A stretch of DNA of 64,000 bases from Congeria kusceri (GCA_027627225.1 JAPFQT010000401.1:62001-126000), one strand, 5' to 3'; positions 1 to 11,518 are shown, counted from the stretch's first letter. The notes: generated from the letters alone by a model not told the origin. Program-made: numbers and translations.

Positions 1-160
1 ATAATTGCAGCTCTTAATAATCCAATTCGATCTACCATAACAGATTCTATAAACAACATACCAACAGTGTTGCGAGTCTGTGCAGATTCTGTTGTAGTTT
101 CCGTTTCATTAGAGTTCAATACTGCAGATAGGACAGATGTACCCGAACATGATGTATGAG
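1..160 (-). CDS. Possible internal exon running off the window edge
   Basis: On the minus strand a pyrimidine-rich tract ending in CAG (complement of about 161-180) is followed by an open frame that continues to base 1 and off the window. The peptide is Ser/Thr-rich (NETETTTESAQTRN is readable) and I do not recognise it. It may belong with the acidic ORF at 561-1010 on the same strand, but no clean donor joins them. Tentative. Confidence 0.25.
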
Positions 161-424
161 CTGCATTGGAAAAAAAACAAGCTTTAGAATATAAAATTAA
201 ATGCAAACTTATTGTTCTGCATATCTCAAAATTGTGTCCATACCAGTCTTACTGACCTTTTTAAACTAGAGTTATGTATAAGAAAGAGACAAGGTAAAAT
301 AAAAAAATAACCATGTGTCATTCTAATAGCATTTCCAAGTTCATGTAGTTTACTCGGCCATTTACGTTGAGTATAAAACGTGAATCTTTTGAATATTTTT
401 TGACAGCATGCAGCAAGTGTTTAT

Positions 425-510
425 ACTAGAGATGGCAAAATCATTCGACTATTCGATTGAATGATAACTATTTGAATAGTGTAATTGCCTTCGAATAGTC
501 ACAATTTTTA
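425..510. repeat. ATTCGAATA-type interspersed repeat fragment
   Basis: The stretch around GGCAAAATCATTCGACTATT is followed by several further ATTCGA/GAATAGT words that are partly inverted relative to each other. This looks like a degenerate palindromic repeat core rather than a gene. No terminal repeats or target duplication were found. Confidence 0.3.
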
Positions 511-560
511 AGTTTATATAAAATTATCAATTTGATGATAGTATGGCATACGTCACAAAA

Positions 561-1010
561 TCACCAGTTACTCGTAAAAACAACATTCTCTGCAGAGAGG
601 TTACGTGTCAGGCCATATTGATATTTAACACACAGGAAAGTGTTAATGGCATTTTGGCTAACGATAGAAATACACACAAAAAGTGGATTGGGCAGTGTGT
701 GGTCATTTTCAACATCTGTGTCTGAAGAATCATTTTCTGACATTTGAGAGGAATCGGACAAAACTGAGAAGTCATTATCAGATTCACTTTCATTTAATGT
801 TGGAGTTTCCTGTGAATCTGTGCTAATAGCAAGTTCAGTACCACTATGATCGCTGACTGGATGTTTGGAAATAAAAGAGACAAAATTGCCTGTTGCATCG
901 GGTGTACTGGAACATTCCTCAGCATTGTAAACATGATTTATGTGTCTAGAAACATTTTTTTTTACCTGTCTGTATGATTTCCAGTATGTTTTATCCCTTG
1001 ATTTTGACAT
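561..1010 (-). CDS. Acidic Ser/Asp-rich ORF, possible transposon-derived first exon
   Basis: This is a 149-residue open frame starting MSKSRDKTYWKSYRQVKK. The basic N-terminus is followed by an acidic Ser/Asp-rich stretch (about residues 70-102, with repeated ESESD, SDSS and ENDSSDTD words). Basic-then-acidic first exons are common in transposon-associated invertebrate proteins, which is the only reason for suggesting that origin. No catalytic motif is visible. The last ~45 residues look like read-through into non-coding sequence, so a donor may lie before them. Function unknown. Confidence 0.3.
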   Translation of the reverse strand: MSKSRDKTYWKSYRQVKKNVSRHINHVYNAEECSSTPDATGNFVSFISKHPVSDHSGTELAISTDSQETPTLNESESDNDFSVLSDSSQMSENDSSDTDVENDHTLPNPLFVCISIVSQNAINTFLCVKYQYGLTRNLSAENVVFTSNW

Positions 1011-1690
1011 TGCTAATATAATACTTAAACGGAATGTTCCAGTTTCACCAAAATTTATTAAAAATAATTTACTTAAACAACCAATAGCTGACTAGCCATT
1101 TATTAATGAAATTAAACAAACAGTAAACGTCGCGAAAACATGTGACATTTAATGACAGATAACAATTTCAGAGAAACAGCACTCACAAAAAGTGTCAAAT
1201 CTTGTGGATAAACAATTAAAATTGATTCCTAACATAAATAGCTAAAAGAGTTCAGGGCAGAGTGTTTTTACCTTGATAATATTAAAGTGAATCAATGCAG
1301 CTTTGTCCCGCCTATTTTTATGATCATACAGGACTGAATATATTTTAAAGTAAAATATTTCAAACGCATATTTAAAGAAAAAATAATTTGAAAACTATAT
1401 TAATTAAATGAAAGGTATTTTATAATATTATGTAATATAAATTTAGATGGTTTACATAATTTATTTTGGTTACTTCCAACGCCGGGACAGATCTCGATTC
1501 ACTGCAAACATGCCAAGGGAAACAACCAGGGTAATTCCATTTGACAACTGTTACTCTCCCTTGACACACCATTATATTTTTATTTTATACCAAGTATCAT
1601 TCACAGTTTTAAAACAGACATATACAATTTAATGCAACAAGTAATTAAAAAGAAAATAATCAAAGTTACCTTTTCTCTTGAGTGTTAATT
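1011..1690. other. AT-rich non-coding stretch
   Basis: Nothing recognisable. One short open frame on the plus strand (1447-1632) has no domain features. Confidence 0.5.
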
Positions 1691-2003
1691 ATGATATCGG
1701 GCCTATGTTGGGCCGATATCATATTTTAAACTGTCGAGTTATAAATATTTTTATAACAACGGGCCGACATCGGGTCGACATTGTCCTATAAATATCAATT
1801 TTATAATATGCAACCTATTCAAACGTTATTAAACCAGATGGATTAACTAAAATAGAACATTGCAAAAAGGGTCTTAACTCTTAACAAAATAATGTGTGTT
1901 TTACAGACATGTCGGTCCGATGTCGGCCCAACATCGGCAAACTTCTACCGATATGCCATCATCTAGCCAATATCGGGCCGATGTGGGCATGTTTGTTGGG
2001 CGA
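1691..2003. repeat. Palindrome-rich GATATCGGGCC / GGCCGATATC repeat
   Basis: The words GATATCGGGCC and GGGCCGATATC face each other at 1691-1720. Diverged versions (GGGCCGACATCGGG, CGGTCCGATGTCGGCC, ATATCGGGCCGATGTGGGC) recur to about 2000, ending near TGTTGGGCGA. GC-rich self-complementary words in an AT-rich background suggest a foldback or MITE-like repeat. No target duplication could be fixed. Confidence 0.4.
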
Positions 2004-2210
2004 TTGCTGATTTGTACACGGTAATTATGTGTTTTATCTTTTCATACAAAAAAGTGCACCCTTAAGGGCGATACTCAAGGGAGTATAGTAAACATACAGT
2101 TATTTGTTTCTCTAAGTGTGCAATACTTCTCTCTAGTCTTCTAGTCTAGAAAAACTATCACTAAAAACTATCAGTAGAGTTTCCGACGACTTTTCATGAT
2201 ACCGGCGACG

Positions 2211-2393
2211 TATCGTTTTCGAGGCAACCCTGGTTTCTTAACTGTCCGGTATGAAGCACATAGTACACTGCATCTCGGTTTAAGTCTCAGACGAAAGACG
2301 AGTTAGTAGGTAACGTTGGGTACAGCAGGACTTGAACCTGCATCTTATGGATTGTGAAGCCAGTATGTTCCTAGACTACACACGGATCCGCTA
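2211..2393 (-). mobile_element. tRNA-headed SINE, copy 1
   Basis: This segment aligns by eye along its whole length with 8985-9164. Shared words include AACCCTGG/GACCCTGG, GTGAAGCAC-type and TAGTACACTGCA, GAAAGACGAGTTAGTAGG and ACGGATCCGC. The right end, read on the minus strand, has a tRNA-like head with a decayed B box (complement of GACTTGAACCTGC). This is the more diverged of the two copies. Confidence 0.6.
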
Positions 2394-2689
2394 TGATGCA
2401 ACAGGTCTGTTTCTTTGAATAAAAAAAACAATACTTGTTAAATAGCTGAGGCCATATTCCAGAAAAATCTTAAGAAGTTTATCTTAAAATATTTTCACTT
2501 AATTTCCAATTTTTGTAAAGTAATACTTTTAAACCTAGATATAAATTAATGAATCCAATTACAGTTATGTAAATAGTAGTTGATCATAAGTTGATAATTA
2601 GTTAACATTTAGCAGAATTGTATGCATACATGGAATAAAATGCTTAAGAACAAGATGGCCCTAGGTCGCTCACCTGAGTTTAAGGCATC

Positions 2690-3686
2690 ATAAGGGCTAA
2701 TAACAAGAGGGACAAATGGCACTAAACGCCTTACCTGAGTATAATTTCTGGGCCTTGCAGTTTCAGATGTTTTTTAGTCTATATAAACCACGTGACCCAC
2801 AGGGCGTGGCCACCTTGTACCCCAGGGGCATAATTTGAACAATCTTTCAAGAGGACCACTATACAATGTTACATTACAAATACGAAAACACCGCGGTTTC
2901 AGGAGATTTTTTAAGTCATTTGGCTATTTAAGGTTATATAAACAATGTGACCCCATGGCAGGACCAGTTTTGACCCCTGGGACATCATTTGAACAATCTT
3001 TGCAGAGGACCACTATAAAATGTCACATACCACATATGAAACCTCTAGGCCTTGCAGTTTCAGAGGACACAATTTTTAAAGTCATCTTGCTATTTAAGTC
3101 CATATCAACCATGTGAGCCCTGGGGTGTGGCCAGTTTTGATACCAGGGGCATCATTTGAACAGTCTTTGTAGAGGACCACTATACAATGTTACATACCAA
3201 ATATGAAACCTCTGGGCCTTGCATTTTCAGAGGAGAAGATTTTTAAAGCAGTTTTGCTATTTAAGTCGATATAAACCATGTGACCCCTGGGTGTGCCCAG
3301 TTTTGACCCCAGGGGCATCATTTGAACAATCTTTATAGAGGACCAGTATACAATGTTTCCAACCAAATATGAAACCTGTGGGCCTGGTGGTTTCAGAGGA
3401 GAAGTCATTTTTCTGTTTACGTTTATATTAACCATATGAGCCCCGGGGTGTGAACAGTTTTGACCCCAAGGGCATCAATTGAACAATCTTTGTAGAGGAC
3501 CACTATACATGTTACATACCAAATGTGAAACCTCTAGGCCTTACGGTTTCAGAGGAGAATATTTTTAAAGTCATTATACTATTCAAATCAATATAAACCA
3601 TGTGACCCTTGGGATGTGGCCAGTTTTGACCCCAGAGGCATAATTTGAAAAATCTTTGTAGATGACCACTATACAATGTTACATAC
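2690..3686. repeat. Tandem core repeats, left block (~155-167 bp unit)
   Basis: Successive GAGGACCACTATA-type words start near 2851, 3005, 3172, 3339, 3496 and 3662, giving steps of 154-167 bp. Units differ by scattered substitutions, so the array is not recent. The short ORFs inside it (for example 2835-3116 and 3190-3435) are by-products of the repeat. Confidence 0.75.
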
Positions 3687-4890
3687 CCAGGCCTTTCCCC
3701 AGGATTTTGCTAAGGTACAGGGGCAAATAACCGCGGGTCGGGGTGGGTGGGAGGGGGGGGGGGGGGTACCCCGTTCGACGTTAGATTTTTAAAAACTTTT
3801 TATGTGTACAAAATCAAAATCTACAGTACTTCAAAGCTAACAGAAGCACAACAATAAACAGCCTTTCCCAATGACATAACGTAATCATAAAATTCACACA
3901 CTATACAATTTATCAAGGAAACACAACAAAAGTGGCAAAAGTAATGTAACCTGGAAATAGATAATGACACGGTTTACCTAAATGTATACCTCTTTCAAAG
4001 AAAATATTGGCATATTATCACAAAATTATCAGAAATGACTTTAAACAAAGCTTTATTTTATACTTCATTTTATGCCTGAAATGTTCACGTTTTCCACTAT
4101 CAAACACATATATCCAACACAAACATTTCATTTTAGTGCAAGCCCTGTACACAAATTTAGAAAGCTGTCCTTCATGGTTTCTGCTGGTGCCACATGTCCA
4201 CCCACATGTTGATGAGGCATAGTGTTCATGTCCAATATCTGGTACTAAAAAGTTGTTCTTCTGAGAAGAGGTCCTTGGGTGGAGGCTGCCAACAAAGCAT
4301 TAAAAACTTTGTTGCAGAGACATGATCTGTGTGTAGTTTTTTGTGTGCTGCACACATTTAATTAAACTGTACACATGAAAAGTTTAAAGTAGATGACTAG
4401 ACTTTAGGCTCTATGCTACGTGTTTCTGTACATGCTGGTGAAACAGACTGCAGTGTCAGAGCTACAGACTCGATTGCTGCATCATTTTGTCTTATAAATT
4501 TTTTTCCAGTTCCACCTAAGTTAAACTAGATATAGATCTATTGCTATCTTTTCATATTTGGCATTTCATTATTAAATTAGAAATATACACTTCGCCTGTA
4601 AACAAATTCAATGTAGTAGATCTAAAGTGAAAATGTATGATATAAGACGGTCTTGTATACTAAGACTTGATTGACTACATTTCGTACACATTGCCTAAAC
4701 ATTACATCCAGCTAATTTACTTACACAACAACATGATTGAACATGCTGGTGGGTAACATTTTCTATGCATTTCAATGGTCATCTCTAAGGATTATCTCAA
4801 GCACCCTCACAACACTGTGTAACTGGCTAGCTGGTTTCATAAGATCTAAAAATAGCACACTGTATACACCTGGCGGGAATGTGGCCTGCT
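3687..4890. other. ~1.2-kb insertion interrupting the tandem array
   Basis: The repeat unit breaks off after GTTACATACC and resumes near 4890 with GTATAAACAATATGACCC. Between lie a G-run (about 3749-3767), AT-rich sequence and no convincing ORF. A C-run (4931-4941) sits just inside the resumed array. The two edges suggest a secondary insertion or a diverged spacer. No terminal repeats were identified. Confidence 0.4.
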
Positions 4891-5420
4891 GTACTGATTT
4901 TTGAGTGTTAGAGGCTTATTGAAGTATAAACAATATGACCCCCCCCCCCCGGTGTGTAGCCAGTTTTGACTCCAGGGGCATAATTTGAACAATCTTTGTA
5001 GAGGACCACTATACAATGTTAGATACTAAATATAAAACCTTAGGGCCTTGCGGTTTCAGAGAAGAAGATTTTTAAAGTCATTTTGCTATTTAAATGCATA
5101 TAACCCATGTGACCCCCGGGGTGTGGCCAATTTTGAACCCAGGGACATCATTTCAACAATCTTTGTAGAGGACCATTATACAATGTTACCAACCGAATAT
5201 GAAACCTCTAGGCCTTACAGTTTCAGAGGAGAAGATTTTTAAAGTCATTTTACTATTCAAATCAATATAAACCATTTGACCCTTGGGATGCGGCCAGTTT
5301 GTACCCCAGGGGCATCATTTGAACAATCTTTGTAGAGGACCTCTAGAGGATGTCACATATCAAATATGAAAGCTCTGAGCCTTGCGCTTTCATAGAAGAA
5401 GATTTTTAAAGTTTTCACTT
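4890..5420. repeat. Tandem core repeats, right block
   Basis: The array resumes with GAGGACC words near 5001, 5169 and 5335. The last unit grades into the unique right part (GGTCCACCCAAGGATCATTC and onward). Confidence 0.7.
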
Positions 5421-5652
5421 TTTAAATCTATTTTTAGCTCTGGTGACCTACATATTCAGTGGACCGGACAGATTTGAACAACTCTGAAAGAGGTCCACCC
5501 AAGGATCATTCCTGTGAAGTTTGGTGAAAATCTGCCAAGCGGTTTAGGAGGAGATGTTGTTTGAATGAAAAGTTGACGACGCACGCACACACGCACGACG
5601 GACAACGGGCGATCACAAAAGCTCACCATGAGCACTTTGTGCTCAGGTGAAC

Positions 5653-6064
5653 TAAATTGATGATTTTAAGGCTAAGGATAAGATTTCACTTAAGATGTTT
5701 CTGAAATACGACCCCAGATCCTCTAAGTACTGCTGATAAAGCTGGAGTGTCATTATATTTTACGTACCATACTTTATCATTTCATTCATTTAAACAAGCA
5801 GTCATTGATTCTAGAGCATTTAACACATTGAATTGGAAGTTTAGTACATTCCGGTGTCAATTTATATTAATAAATTTTATCGAACGTATTGATCCTTGAC
5901 CGATATGAATTGTTTAACATCGGTTCTTTCCGTAAATACAGTCGGTAATTTCCGTAGTCGGTTTCGGTAGACGTGAATTGATTGTATAATCATCGGCGAA
6001 AACGCACGATTGGATTGTCGTACAATGCGGGATTACAGAATTCATATTTATAACAAAATATTGG
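5653..6064. other. Non-coding stretch
   Basis: AT-rich, with several TCGGT-containing words near 5900-5970. No ORF or repeat boundary recognised. Confidence 0.4.
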
Positions 6065-6068
6065 TTAA

Positions 6069-6483
6069 GGTTACAATATACTAATTCCAATCCGTAGGTA
6101 ATTTAATGTAAAAGCGATAACTTTGACCAAAAATAAATGCAACATTTTGCACATAGGGACCCTCATAACCATACATTTTCTTAAAGAGCATTCTAAGCTA
6201 AATTGATTTAAGCAATAAAAAGGGCATATCACGTGTTATGTAAGAATGAACTCGACGCTAAACAAAGTTGACTGTTTTATCAGCGCAAGTGTCATGCTGC
6301 AGTCTCCAATCTTAAAACATATCAGTGATATATTTGTGCATACCAATGCTTACCCTACCTAAATATCCAAAAAAGAATATCAAATCAAGTGTCTAAACCT
6401 TAAAACATGTCTTCGAGTTAAACTTGTTGATTTATTTAGAGAGTACAGCCCTACATCGCTTATTTATTTAGTGCATTGTGACC
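6069..6483 (-). mobile_element. TTAA-flanked MITE, diverged reverse copy of the 471-bp element
   Basis: The element begins GGTTACAATATACTA and ends GCATTGTGACC, and has TTAA on both sides (6065-6068 and 6484-6487). Its sequence follows the reverse complement of the 471-bp elements at 39727-40197 and 43521-43991. Shared words include ACTCGACGC, GACCCTCATAACCATAC, CTTAAAGAGCATTC, CAACATTTTGC and GATTTATTTAGAGAGTA. It is shorter and clearly older. TTAA target duplications are known for piggyBac- and Kolobok-type transposons; the superfamily cannot be fixed without a transposase match. Confidence 0.7.
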
Positions 6484-6487
6484 TTAA

Positions 6488-7111
6488 CATTGTTTGTAGG
6501 TAGAACTATAGTCAGAAAATGAAATAGCAATTCACGGTTTCGACATTGTCAAATCACGCGTAACGAGACTGGCGAGATAACGCGAGATTTTGAGGTCAGG
6601 GGGATTCCGTGTTCTCGCTCTAAAGTAAACATCGATCAGCTGCTGATGCAGTTTCACATAAACTGCTATTAAAACTCAACATAAACAATTAATTAACATT
6701 ATTTGACGACGTATTGCTTTAATTTACGATTTTAATGTTTACACACATAATTTAGACCTGGCTAAATAACAGTATTTGTGATCACAAGAGCAGTGTGTCA
6801 AAATATGCAAAAATGCACAAGAAACACCACACCTAACCTACGGTTAGAAGTAAACAATAAAACTGTTTTGACATGCTACTTTTAAAAACTCCACCCACCT
6901 ACTTTGTAAACATTTAACAGGTCAATTTTTCAAGCATTTACTTTGTACTATATGTGTAATAAAAAATAGCCCAACATTGAGTACATTTTCATGAACCCAG
7001 AAAATTAGTTTTATTTGATTTGATGAGTGGGGTTTCTCACAGATATATTGATTTAATGTATATATCATTTTTAAATATTTTTTATTTCGACAATTGGAAC
7101 CTGAATACAAA
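6488..7111. other. Non-coding stretch
   Basis: No gene recognised. A local GC-richer patch (about 6540-6620) contains CACGCGTAACGAGAC and GATAACGCGAGATTTTGAGG. Confidence 0.4.
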
Positions 7112-7345
7112 CCGGGCCCAGCTAGCTTAGTTGGTAGAGAGCTGGACTGTCAATCCGGGTGTTCACGAGTTCGAGCCTCAGCCCGGCCACATAACTTGTG
7201 CGGGATTGGTCATAAAATAATTTCTACGGCCGTTCTCTCCCTACCACTGCTTCAAGAAGGGCAGTAGTTACTTCTATTAATATGTATATTTGGTACTGAT
7301 CAACCACTTAGATCGGCCAAGGAAAATGAGTAGGTTAAGTGTCCG
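7112..7345 (+). mobile_element. tRNA-headed SINE (Asp-like head)
   Basis: Bases 7112-7188 fold as a degenerate tRNA. The acceptor pairs CCGGGC with GCCCGG. An A box (TAGCTTAGTTGG) and a B box (GAGTTCGAGCC) are present. The anticodon loop CTGTCAA is closed by CTGGA/TCCGG, which would read GTC (Asp). The T stem has mismatches, and the sequence runs on into a body containing GAAGGGCAGTAG and GATCGGCCAAGG rather than ending. That is a SINE pattern, not a functional tRNA gene. Confidence 0.55.
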
Positions 7346-7690
7346 CCGTAAAGTCTGTAATTGTAGTATATTTTGCTACAGTATATACAGGATGAGTCCT
7401 GCAGTTCCACATAATAGACATGTGTCCTACTATTACCATCATAAGAAATATATGCAGCTTGATTATCTTCACATAATAAACAACACAAGAAGAAAAAAGT
7501 CCATGTCACCGGGGTATTCTCTTTTAATCATAAGCTATAAATATCAAGCATTTCAAAATCACATCCACGGCGCACAAATAAACAAAATTACATAAAGTAT
7601 TCAATTTTACTGAAACAAGTATCAAAAAAAATACATTAGTAATGCTCAAAGCAGGAAATGTTTTAATTAGTATATTCCTGTGTAGAACCA
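7346..7690. other. Non-coding stretch
   Basis: Overlapping short ORFs on both strands (7290-7595 plus, 7300-7509 minus) show no domain signal and extend from the SINE. Nothing else seen. Confidence 0.4.
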
Positions 7691-7699
7691 GTACTTAAG

Positions 7700-7909
7700 T
7701 CACTTTTTAACAAGTTTTAGTACAGTACAGTAAAAAAACCAAGCAGGTTCATCACCAACTATTGAGTTGGGCTGATACCCCAGACATTTCCAGTTTACCC
7801 ATTTTGAACAGGAACTTGGACAGTCACAGTTAATGCTGGTTCCAATGTCACAATGAACCATTTTTCTATAGAATATATATAGCTCTTCCCGCAGTGGTTT
7901 TACACACAA
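7700..7909 (-). pseudogene. Fragment resembling a PHD zinc finger
   Basis: The 69-residue frame contains CSKWVNWKCLGYQPN followed by a GDEPAWFFYC ending. This matches the PHD-finger pattern of C-x2-W(V/F)-H-x2-C, a spacer, then W-x-C-x2-C, with several ligands lost or displaced. No start context or flanking exon is visible. It probably derives from a mobile element or a decayed gene. The family match is by eye only. Confidence 0.3.
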
Positions 7910-8984
7910 TCACAAAGCGGTCAAGGGTCATAGCATGGCAGACTGAATCGACGAAGAAAATTATTCAGGTCACCAATGGATCACTTTTCCACTGTGTGCG
8001 GATTCCGGAATGTTTCGCACCAATGATGTTTTTCCCGAGCATGTTTCTACTTGGAACTTTGTATGCTCACAGATGCGTGATTACTAACTACTTATGACAA
8101 TCCATCAACAACCATATGTTATGATAACAACAATTCATGAACATTATTATTTTAAATATATTCACTTTAATTTGGACAATTAACACTATTACTTAACTTG
8201 AACACACATTACATAATATTTATATATTTTTATATAAATGTAATTATATCAGTGGTGTTGTGTGTCACAATATGCTAATTCAAGACGAAATACTGCAATG
8301 AATGAATAATCCCCTGGAAAATCACGGTGAGACATTCCAGATTCTGTTTGTGATAGTTACCTGAAACAAGTAAAGTTCAATTAAAGTATTATTATTATTA
8401 TTGCAAAGATATACTGTAATACAAACACACAATAATATTATGTATAAAAATGAACTGGCTACTCTTTGCAATTCCGTATATATACATTAAAACGTCTAAA
8501 AGATGCATGCATTCGTTGCAAAGCAAAATGAAAGTAGAAAATAACTTAACACAGAACTAGGTTTTTAGACCTTTCTTTATCTAATAACGATACACAATAC
8601 ACGAAAACAATACCATTTTTATATCATATTTGACGGAAAAAGTATAAAAACCAATACCTAACTAAGATCTATTGGTTAACAAGTTACAATGTGTTTACAA
8701 TTTGCGATTAATTCCCGTTCCCCATCCACATTTAAAAGATTTCAATGTGCACACACATAAAAATTGTTGCATTTAAGCACGTTTTTGATTAAATTGACTT
8801 ACAGATTCTTCCTCCACAACCTTATCCAGTTTTCTTTTCTTCGATATAATGTTAAATTTGCAAAATACAGAATAATTTTTTTTAACAACGATTATCGTGT
8901 GTAGTTCATTTTTATCGAGTGCACCATCTGCCCCAGAAGACTTGTTAGTTGGGTTACGAGAGATAGTGCAAGGTACAGGAGAAG
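7910..8984. other. AT-rich non-coding stretch
   Basis: No supported gene. A short ATT microsatellite lies near 8387-8402. One 67-codon frame (7894-8097) has no recognisable domain. Confidence 0.4.
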
Positions 8985-9164
8985 CCCCGTTCCAGAGACG
9001 ACCCTGGGTCTTTTAGTGCCCTGTGTGAAGCACCTAGTACACTGCACCTCGGTTTAACGTCTCATGCGAAAGACGAGTTAGTAGGATAGGGTGTAGCGGG
9101 GGCTCGAACCTGCGACCCCTGAGTTTTTGAAACCAGTGCGTTACCACTAGACCACGGATCCGCC
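8985..9164 (-). mobile_element. tRNA-headed SINE, copy 2
   Basis: This is the better-preserved partner of 2211-2393. Read on the minus strand, 9164 down to about 9090 is a tRNA-like head, with a GGTCTAGTGGTAACGC A-box region and a GGTTCGAGCC B box. The body contains the complement of GAAAGACGAGTTAGTAGG. Two copies ~6.6 kb apart in the same orientation support a dispersed SINE family. Confidence 0.6.
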
Positions 9165-9780
9165 ACACAACGATTATTTACACAGCGGAAGCAATTATAC
9201 GCTCATTGCGCACCCCCCTGACCTAAATTTACGGCGTATTCGGAACACCTCGGTAAACAATGTCGAAAAGGTCAATAAACTGTAAAAGTTATTATTGATT
9301 TATATTGTATTGATTTATTTCAGTTTGGTCTTAAGGTTGGCGTATGATTTTGGTCGTAAATTAAAAAAAATGTAAGTAAGCGAAAATAAAAAGCAACAAA
9401 TTGAAAACGTAATTTGCTAATGCGTTTTGTCGTCTGCCAATAAGTTTTTGATGGATTATGCGACCAGTTTTTGTGCCGGGCAAATAAAGTCATACCGTCT
9501 AGAAAGGTATTTAAAGATCATTTCGACGTAACGAGAAGACATTCATTTGCACGTGGAGTTTTTTCTTTTTAGTTGTTAATCCTAGTATTGAAATTAAGAC
9601 GAGGGGCCAATGATGGTGTCATTTGAGTGCTGTAGATATAGAATACAAACAACAACAACATTTATTCACCAATAAAGCTTATACAGTTCATAGCCTACAT
9701 AAACTAAACGAAAATCGATAATTATATAACATACATGTACGTGATATATTATTTTGTCGGTTTCATTGGTTGATCCACAA
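9165..9780. other. Non-coding stretch
   Basis: AT-rich. A CAACAACAACA microsatellite lies at about 9649-9660. No gene seen. Confidence 0.4.
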
Positions 9781-9784
9781 ATAG

Positions 9785-10050
9785 TGTACTTTTTCGAGTC
9801 TGTTACAAGTAAAACCAGTAATGAAGTATATGTTCGAGTCCAATATACAGGTAAAACTAATAATGATGTTTTATCGTAATGAATTATACGGTTGATTCTG
9901 TTATAACCAATATAACCAGTCATTATGCTTTCTCGTTATAAAGTAAACTCGGGTCAGTCATTAAATTTTCTCTCAAGTACGACGCATGGGTAAAACCAGA
10001 AATAAAGTACACTGCCGAGTCTATTAAATAGGTAAAACCGTAAAACTAAA
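9785..10050. repeat. Degenerate short tandem-like repeat
   Basis: GTAAAAC words at about 9809, 9851, 9990 and 10032 recur with TTCGAGTC or CCGAGTC neighbours at ~42-bp and ~139-bp spacing. They resemble the remains of a tandem array with a ~42-bp unit. The minus-strand ORF at 9666-9923 is a by-product. Confidence 0.3.
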
Positions 10051-11514
10051 AAAAAATAAGTACTGGTTCCACGACTACGAATATTCTTTAGCTTAATATT
10101 AAATATTAAACCAATTGAAATCAAATCTCAACTGTCAGAAGCATTCTAATGTTTCAATAGGTAAAGTTGAGATAACGCTCAACTGTTATTTTGCTATTGG
10201 ATAGCACATTGCTTGTAACCAGATATTACGCCATGCTGATCGCCTTACTGGGTTGGGACTAGAGTGGAGTGGCTGGTATCAAACGTTCAATTTTGAAATT
10301 CGGCGGTGATAGTCATCGTTCGGTCTTTAATTATATTGGATTCAGAAAACAAGTAAGTACATTCAAATCGCGTTCAGACGCCATCAAATATTGCAGATTA
10401 ACCAGTGCTATTTAGCATGGCTGTATCGCATGAAAACATAATTTTTAAATTATATTTTTACCTGCAGCTGTATTTATATCGATCAGCATCGTAATATTTT
10501 AAATACATATCCATCTTCTCTTTCTTAGCATCTCGAAAAACTGTACTTTCTGGTGTGTATAGTAAATGCTATTTGTGTCTATGCTGGAGTTTGGCCAGTG
10601 CCATCAGAACAGTTATTGTTAATGTACAGTGTTCATTATACACAATAAACTGTAAATGTGTCAATTTTAAACTTGTAAATACAACAATATCTTCAAAGTT
10701 ACATGTCCAGGTCATGTATACGCGTATCAAATATTGATTCTTTGATAATGTTTTGCATGTTATTTGTCCATTGTTAATTTTCGTTACCACTTAAATCTGA
10801 TGTGTACACAATTCCCTCACTCATATCACTTCCTTCAAGTTGCATATGGATCAGTAACCGTAACTCGTCATACAGAACACAATTTGGTGTGATTAAAATA
10901 GAAAACAATTCCTTGCCTTCGTGGATTAACATTTAACCTTATTACGAAAGCTAATACGCTTACAAGTGTGTTTGTTTGTTAATTTATGCTCTATGTACTT
11001 TAAACTCCTACACTTACACAATATCGCATAAATGTAACATATAACTTCTCCAAGTCAATTTGTACGCTACAACTTTTACGCTGGTAAATTACCGAGATTA
11101 ACTTTCATTCATGTGTCAAAATAAAAGAAAGAAAATAAAATAAAAAATGATCGTTTCGGTAGAGTATCGATGTTTGAATTTCTCGTCATCATATAAAATA
11201 TACATTTTTAATTCGTGAATTTAAAATCGATATTCTGCCGAAACCAACAAATATTCTCTAAACACATCAAATATATAGTAGTAAGTGTGAAAAACAGACG
11301 CCATATTTAATTGGTCCTAGAGACGTGACGTCACACACACTGTACTAACATGTACCAAAGCCACATAACGGTTATTAATAGCTTTAAAAATTGCAAATTT
11401 TATGACATTTTGAAATAACACTTTAATTTGTGAACACTGTAAAACACTATAGCTTGCTCCATGTGACAGAGGTGAAAAAAAACGTCACCTCTCCTTACTA
11501 CTCCCGCTGAAGAC
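10051..11514. other. AT-rich non-coding stretch
   Basis: No supported gene. Short frames at 10555-10790 on both strands overlap each other and lack domain features. Confidence 0.4.
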
Positions 11515-11518
11515 TTAA

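Larger units (their letters stand above)
2668..5652. mobile_element. Pearl/Helentron-like non-autonomous element with tandem cores
   Basis: The left end reads CGCTCACCTGAG and the right end CTCAGGTGAAC, a short inverted terminal match. Just inside the right end (about 5622-5650) GAGCAC-TTT-GTGCTC forms a perfect 6-bp hairpin extended by TCACC/AGGTGA, as expected for a Helitron-type 3' end. The interior is a run of ~155-167 bp units, each with GAGGACCACTATACAATGTT, GAAACCTCTRGGCCTTGC, ACCATGTGACCC and CCAGGGGCAT. The right part is unique sequence with ACGCACGAC words. The architecture resembles mollusc pearl elements, now generally grouped with Helentron derivatives; that assignment is from general knowledge. 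No protein is encoded. Confidence 0.6.

Noticed and set aside
2835..3435. ORFs in the tandem-core repeat block
   Set aside because: They repeat with the array unit and change frame between units, so they are repeat by-products.
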